A stretch of 64,000 nt of DNA from Parafrankia sp. EUN1f (GTDB lineage: Bacteria; Actinomycetota; Actinomycetes; Frankiales; Frankiaceae). The position numbers and the translations under genes are program-made. Positions within the stretch are counted from its first letter, which is position 1. Every line of letters begins with the position of its first letter. Location of the stretch: the NCBI RefSeq assembly GCF_000177675.1, contig NZ_ADGX01000001.1, positions 62,001 through 126,000 of the forward strand, written 5' to 3'. Shown piece after piece: positions 60,047 to 64,000 of this stretch. The notes beneath the pieces are model-generated. The model was not told the DNA's origin. It made no database searches and saw only the letters and a program-made list of their open reading frames with translations.

Positions 60047-61351
60047 TCACGGAGCGCAGGCCGACCCGTTCTGGCTGAACTGTGCGAACGGAGCCTCGGC
60101 GGCGGCGACGGACATGGCGGTGAGACGGTCGGAGACCCCCGCCTCTTCGCAGTTCCATCGAATCCAGTCGAGGAAAAGCGCCTTCGCCTCGGCCGTGACC
60201 GGATCGTCCGTCCAGTCGCCCATCACTTCCCGGAAGTACCGGACCCGGTGTGGCGAAGCGCCGTGCCGGGCTTCCGGCAGGCATCCGTCGAGCCATTCCC
60301 AGGCGAGCACGTCGACTGCCTCGGCGCCCGGAGGCTCGCCGTGCCGGGCGGTGTACCAGGTGGTGAACGCCGCGACGGCCGGTTCCGGATCGGCGTTGCC
60401 ATAGAGGGACCTCCACGCCGGCAGCGGTCCCCCGCGCCGCTTCCAGGCGTCGGCCACGTCGATGCCGCGGCGCAGTGCCCGAAACCAGTTGTCCAACGCG
60501 GACTCCGACTCGTCACCATCGAGGTCCATCTCGTCCTGGTCCGCCTGGACGAGGCACACCAGCTCGTCGGCCGTCGTCACGGGCCACGGCTCGACGCCGG
60601 CGGCGGGCTCGCCGGCATACCTCCGCCAGGCTGCGGCGGCCCGCGCAACGTCATCGTGCACGCCCGCATTGGCGATCGTGACCACCCCGCAGGCGTCGAT
60701 GTCGAAGAGGAACACCGACGGGTCCTGCCCGCCCGGATAGATGAAGCCGGCGATCACCCCCAGGCGGGTTCCGTACGCATCCCGCATCTTCCACACCTCG
60801 CCGGTCGCGGCGATCTCGAGCAGCGCATCAAGCCAGGACGGCTCCGGCGCCACGGCGATCAGGAGCGGAACCAGGCTCCGGAGCGCGCTCGTCGCCCCGA
60901 ACGCGAGCGGCGGGACAGCGACCGAGGCGATGCCGTGCAGCAGCCGCCACGGCGCTTCCCACCCATCGCCACCCGCCTCCAGCTCACCGCGAGCGCGCTC
61001 GGTCAGCGCGGCGATGACCTCCAGCAGCCACCGGTCGAAATCCCCGACGAGCTCATCGCGCGCAGCGAGTCGCAGCGGCCGGCCGAGCAGAGTCGACGTC
61101 ATCTCCTCCAGTGCCCGCGGACCGTCTGCGGACAGCACGACACCGGCCTCGTCGAGGACCTCCTCGATCGCTGACTGGAACCAGAGCGGTTCCTCGCCAC
61201 GCCGCAGCCGGGACCGCAGATGTGCGAGAACGGTCGGCCAGTCCGGATCGGCGCGCGGACCCCCAGCCCCCGACCGCTGCCCGGAGCCAGGACGGCCGGC
61301 GGGCCGCTTCCTGCTTTTCTTCGGCTTACGTCCACGCGACACCGGCGACAT
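60047..61351 (-). CDS. Conserved protein of unknown function
   Basis: The 434-aa protein starts at ATG 61351, just after a basic segment (PVSRGRKPKKSRKRPAGRP). The rest is alpha/beta without a recognised motif; blocks include LLGRPLRLAARDELV, FLFDIDACGVVTIAN and AVDVLAWEWLDGC. There is no membrane segment or signal peptide. I do not recognise the family. It is followed by a gene on the same strand at 61552 (about 200 bp upstream of it) and may be in the same transcript. The start is uncertain because no strong ribosome site is present. Confidence 0.6.
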   Translation of the reverse strand: MSPVSRGRKPKKSRKRPAGRPGSGQRSGAGGPRADPDWPTVLAHLRSRLRRGEEPLWFQSAIEEVLDEAGVVLSADGPRALEEMTSTLLGRPLRLAARDELVGDFDRWLLEVIAALTERARGELEAGGDGWEAPWRLLHGIASVAVPPLAFGATSALRSLVPLLIAVAPEPSWLDALLEIAATGEVWKMRDAYGTRLGVIAGFIYPGGQDPSVFLFDIDACGVVTIANAGVHDDVARAAAAWRRYAGEPAAGVEPWPVTTADELVCLVQADQDEMDLDGDESESALDNWFRALRRGIDVADAWKRRGGPLPAWRSLYGNADPEPAVAAFTTWYTARHGEPPGAEAVDVLAWEWLDGCLPEARHGASPHRVRYFREVMGDWTDDPVTAEAKALFLDWIRWNCEEAGVSDRLTAMSVAAAEAPFAQFSQNGSACAP

Positions 61352-61551
61352 GTCGACGATCGTATTTACGGCCCATCCTGGTACTCGGCCCCGCCGGTGA
61401 TCCGTCTGTAGCCTTTGCTCCGACCGCCATCCTGCCGCCCGGCCTGGCAGGCGGAAGCCAGACCTGCGGTGTTTGTGGCGGCGACTGACATGCCTGGCCC
61501 CGACGCCCTCACGGCTTCTCCCGGCGCGCCCGGGGTGAACGTGGCCCGTGA

Positions 61552-62574
61552 CTACCGGTACCGCCGTGCCACTGCGGTGAAGGCCTCCTTGGGCTCCCAC
61601 TCCATGTCGGGGTAGGTACGCCCCCGGTGCCCTTCGAGAAGTTTGACGATGCCAAGGCTGGCACGATCCAGGTCTTCGCGGGGGTCGCCGTCGGGGCGGT
61701 GGGGGAAGCCAGCCAGGGCGAAAAGGTAGACGAATGCGCTGTCCACGCCCTCGGTGTCGAAGATTTCCAGCAGTTCGCTCAGGTATGCGGCCTGGCCGGC
61801 CTCATCTCGCTCGTATATCCCGTTCAGCCGCGTCGGAGCCCCCGTGTGCGGGTCGTGTTCGACCACTTCCAGTACTCGCCCGCCCCGGTCCCCCGCGCCG
61901 CGGTAGGCCGCGGTACCGAAGCCGGTCAGGGCCAGCGGCTTCGGGCCTCGAGCCAGGGCACGCACGCCCGCTCGGAATCGGTCGGCGACCTCCGCGGAGC
62001 GGATCAGCTCGAAGGTCATGAAGTCGAAGGGGGCCCAGTCGACCTGCTCGAACTGGATGGATGCGTAGGTCAGCTTTCCCTGGAAGCGCTCGCGGATCGC
62101 TGCCGCGGCGTCGCGCAGGAACGCGTTGATCCGCTCGCCGAGCTCACTCATCGCGTGAGCTCGCCGGTCGGGATCGCGAATGAGCTGTGTGACCCGCTCT
62201 TCGGGGTTGTCGCCGGGCAGGAAGCCGCGGTTCATCACGCTCAGCTCGACACCGGCGACGAACACGACGGTGGTGCCCTGCTTCCGTAGCCGCTCGGCCC
62301 GTTCGGCGCAGTCACCGAAGAGCGCGAGGATCTGCGGCGGGTCCAGTTCCAGGGGATAGGGCGAGAACCAGACCTCCAGGCCGAGCTCGGCGGCGCAGCC
62401 GGCGGCCAGCTCCAGTCGGCCCGGGTCGCCGCCGATGATCTGGACCGCGTTGCAGTGCAGGTCGTCGCGGATGACGGTGAGTTCGCGTCGCACGACCAAA
62501 GGGTCGAGGTGCTCTCGGGATATCCGGCCGTGTGTGACGAGTCCGGTGTCGTAGGTCATTCCTCTGGCTCGCAT
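61552..62574 (-). CDS. TIM-barrel-like protein of the actinobacterial 'abortive infection' type
   Basis: The protein is 340 aa from the ATG at 62574 (GGAAGGGA 9 nt upstream). It reads MTYDTGLVTHGRISREHLDP, ELTVIRDDLHCNAVQIIGGD, LGLEVWFSPYPLELDPPQIL and VVFVAGVELSVMNRGFLPGD, the pattern of actinomycete proteins often annotated as abortive infection proteins. These are glycoside-hydrolase-like barrels by appearance, with unproven role. It is divergent from the TetR gene at 62676 and shares with it a twin palindrome. Regulation by the TetR protein is likely. Confidence 0.7.
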   Translation of the reverse strand: MRARGMTYDTGLVTHGRISREHLDPLVVRRELTVIRDDLHCNAVQIIGGDPGRLELAAGCAAELGLEVWFSPYPLELDPPQILALFGDCAERAERLRKQGTTVVFVAGVELSVMNRGFLPGDNPEERVTQLIRDPDRRAHAMSELGERINAFLRDAAAAIRERFQGKLTYASIQFEQVDWAPFDFMTFELIRSAEVADRFRAGVRALARGPKPLALTGFGTAAYRGAGDRGGRVLEVVEHDPHTGAPTRLNGIYERDEAGQAAYLSELLEIFDTEGVDSAFVYLFALAGFPHRPDGDPREDLDRASLGIVKLLEGHRGRTYPDMEWEPKEAFTAVARRYR

Positions 62575-62624
62575 GGCGCCGTCCCTTCCATCGGTCGCGG
62601 TGGAGCCGAGACTTACAGAAAAGA

Positions 62625-62652
62625 TGCGTGCACGCAAGTTTGCGTATGCGCA
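62625..62652. promoter_or_regulatory. Twin palindromic operator
   Basis: TGCGTGCACGCA (62625-62636, perfect) and TGCGTATGCGCA (62641-62652, one mismatch in symmetry) are separated by AGTT. The pair sits between the divergent genes and is a good site for the adjacent TetR-family protein. Confidence 0.65.
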
Positions 62653-62675
62653 GTCATCTGTGGAAGGCTGACACC

Positions 62676-63320
62676 GTGTCACCACCACCGGGACTGCGAG
62701 AGCGGAAGAAGCAGGCCACACGCGAGGCGCTACGCGAAGCGGCCCTGCGCCTGGCCGTGGAGCGCGGACCGGACGGAGTGCGCGTCGAGGACATCGCCGA
62801 AGCAGCCGGGGTCTCGCCACGCACGTACAACAACTACTTCGCCAGCCGCGAGCAGGCGATCGTCGCCGCCGTCACCGCGGACCGGGAAACACGGATCGCG
62901 GCGGCTGTGGCGGCCCGGCCCACCGAGGTGCGCCTGGCCGACGCCGTCACCGAGGCGGTGGTCGAGCAGTACACGAACACCCGCGAGCACGAACGTGAGG
63001 CACTGCTGCTGATCACCACCCGGACCGCGCTGCGCGAGGCGTTCCTCGACACCACCACCGGCATCGAGGCCCCACTAACGGCTGTTCTCGCTGAGCGCCT
63101 CGGCGATACCGAGGCACGCACCGCCCGCGTTCTCGCGGCGAGCGTCGCCACGGCCGTGCGCATCGCGCTCGACGAGTGGCTTCAGGGCACAGGCACAGAC
63201 GCAGCGGGCGCCGGCGCCACCGGACTGCTCATACCCTCCGGTGCCCTGCCCGACCTGCTCCGCGGTGCGCTGGCCCCGCTCGCGCCCGCTTTCGACGCCG
63301 CCGAGAACCCCAGCCGCTGA
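62676..63320 (+). CDS. TetR-family transcriptional regulator
   Basis: The protein is 214 aa from GTG 62676 (GGAAGG 8 nt upstream). The N-terminal HTH region is LRERKKQATREALREAALRL and GVRVEDIAEAAGVSPRTYNN, ending in YFASREQAIVAAV, the typical TetR DNA-binding fold. The C-terminal ligand domain is helical with a Thr-rich stretch. It probably represses itself and the divergent barrel-protein gene through the twin palindrome. No ligand can be predicted. A MOSC-protein gene follows 17 bp later and may be in the same transcript. Confidence 0.88.
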   Translation: MSPPPGLRERKKQATREALREAALRLAVERGPDGVRVEDIAEAAGVSPRTYNNYFASREQAIVAAVTADRETRIAAAVAARPTEVRLADAVTEAVVEQYTNTREHEREALLLITTRTALREAFLDTTTGIEAPLTAVLAERLGDTEARTARVLAASVATAVRIALDEWLQGTGTDAAGAGATGLLIPSGALPDLLRGALAPLAPAFDAAENPSR

Positions 63321-63337
63321 CACGTACCGTCGGTTCC

Positions 63338-63988
63338 GTGAAGGTGCTCTCCGTCAATGTCGGCATACCCCGCGCCAACCCCTGGAAGGGGCTCGGTCTG
63401 ACCGGTATCGACAAGCGGCCCGTCGACGGGCCGGTCGCCGTTGTCGCCCCCGGGCCGAAGGGCACCGGGGCGGTCGGTCTCGCCGGCGACCGGGTCTACG
63501 ACGTGAAGCACCACGGCGGCTCCGACCAGGCCGTCTATGCCTACGCTCGCGAGGATCTCGACGGATGGGAGGCGGAGCTGGGCCGGCCGCTCGCGAACGG
63601 CGTCTTCGGGGAGAACCTCACGACCACCGGCCTCGACGTCAACGGCGCCCTGATCGGTGAACGTTGGCGTGTCGGGCCGAAGGTCGTCCTGGAGGTGTCG
63701 AGCGCGCGCATCCCGTGCGGGACGTTTCAGGGCTGGCTGGAACGCGACGGTTGGATCAGGACGTTCACGCAGGCCGCGCTGCCCGGCGCATACCTTCGCG
63801 TGATCGAACCTGGGGATATCCGCGCCGGGGATCCCGTCGAGATCGTGCACCGGCCTGACCACGATGTGACCGTCGCGCTCGTCTTCCGCGCGATGACACG
63901 TGAACCGGAACTGCTCCCCCGGCTCCTCGCCGCCGACGCGCTGCCGGAGGAGGGCAAGGATCTGGCGCGTAGGCGTACGACCGCCTAG
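63338..63988 (+). CDS. MOSC-domain protein
   Basis: The protein is 216 aa from GTG 63338. It has VLSVNVGIPRANPWKG at the start, VGLAGDRVYDVKHHGGSDQA with the conserved H-G-G-x-D-Q block, and VSSARIPCGTF with the conserved cysteine that marks MOSC domains. The same layout is seen in YiiM-like MOSC proteins that reduce or transfer sulfur in molybdenum-cofactor-linked chemistry. A ribosome site is weak. It is 17 bp downstream of the TetR gene in the same direction and ends the annotated window. Its substrate is unknown; it may act in detoxification of N-hydroxylated compounds. Confidence 0.85.
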   Translation: MKVLSVNVGIPRANPWKGLGLTGIDKRPVDGPVAVVAPGPKGTGAVGLAGDRVYDVKHHGGSDQAVYAYAREDLDGWEAELGRPLANGVFGENLTTTGLDVNGALIGERWRVGPKVVLEVSSARIPCGTFQGWLERDGWIRTFTQAALPGAYLRVIEPGDIRAGDPVEIVHRPDHDVTVALVFRAMTREPELLPRLLAADALPEEGKDLARRRTTA

Positions 63989-64000
63989 GCGATCGATTCT

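Overview
This is high-GC actinobacterial DNA. Coenzyme-F420-type luciferase-like oxidoreductases, cytochrome P450s, many acyl-CoA ligases and dehydrogenases, a 13E12-type HNH gene, frequent GTG starts and Zn-ribbon XRE/TPR regulators suggest a Frankia/Pseudofrankia-like or mycobacterium-related soil actinomycete. The genus is an inference. No rRNA operon or CRISPR array was seen.

Region 1 (1-17,139) is a catabolic cluster, mostly on the minus strand. It holds the 5' part of a P450 gene with a decayed ferredoxin gene behind it, an NmrA-like reductase, two F420-type oxidoreductases, two SnoaL/NTF2-like proteins, an FAD flavoprotein, a Rieske oxygenase with a 66-aa protein and a 2Fe-2S ferredoxin, two crotonases, a CoA ligase, an acyl-CoA dehydrogenase, an AtuA-type pair and a SRPBCC protein. 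The logic is oxygenation of a hydrophobic substrate, CoA activation and beta-oxidation-like breakdown. A shared element of the form CYATTWTGCAT lies in four of its intergenic gaps, which suggests one regulon.

Region 2 (17,140-18,312) is a gene-poor scar with a tRNA-Phe-like 3' half, GTTGCCA repeats and no convincing gene.

Region 3 (18,313-29,836 and 44,172-56,359) is a second catabolic regulon in two blocks: P450, phosphotransferases, SDRs, a cyclase-family hydrolase, two acyl-CoA dehydrogenase pairs, two CoA ligases, a crotonase, two amidohydrolases, an F420-type oxidoreductase, an aldehyde dehydrogenase and an alpha/beta hydrolase. A different palindromic element centred on ATGTCGACAT recurs at four promoters, two on each side of the intervening DNA.

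Region 4 (30,328-41,516) is an 11.2-kb integrated element. A serine integrase sits 55 bp inside its right end, and the two ends split a small 13E12-type HNH gene. Joining the flanks at the shared AGCCAG core restores a 188-codon reading frame; joining the element ends gives an attP-like inverted repeat. This resembles phiRv1 integration into REP13E12 repeats. Cargo includes a pterin-carbinolamine-dehydratase-like gene, an XRE/TPR regulator, two small genes, a low-GC membrane protein with a repeat domain, a small HTH protein, a frameshifted IS110-type transposase and a repeat-rich, possibly iteron, region. A DUF262/HNH protein resembling GmrSD-type restriction enzymes lies just outside it at 42,190.

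Region 5 (57,262-63,988) holds an EcsC-family protein, an AAA ATPase fused to a PD-(D/E)XK-like nuclease domain with a decayed fragment of a relative nearby, an unknown 434-aa protein, a TIM-barrel-like protein of the type often labelled abortive infection, a divergent TetR regulator with a twin palindromic operator, and a MOSC-domain protein.
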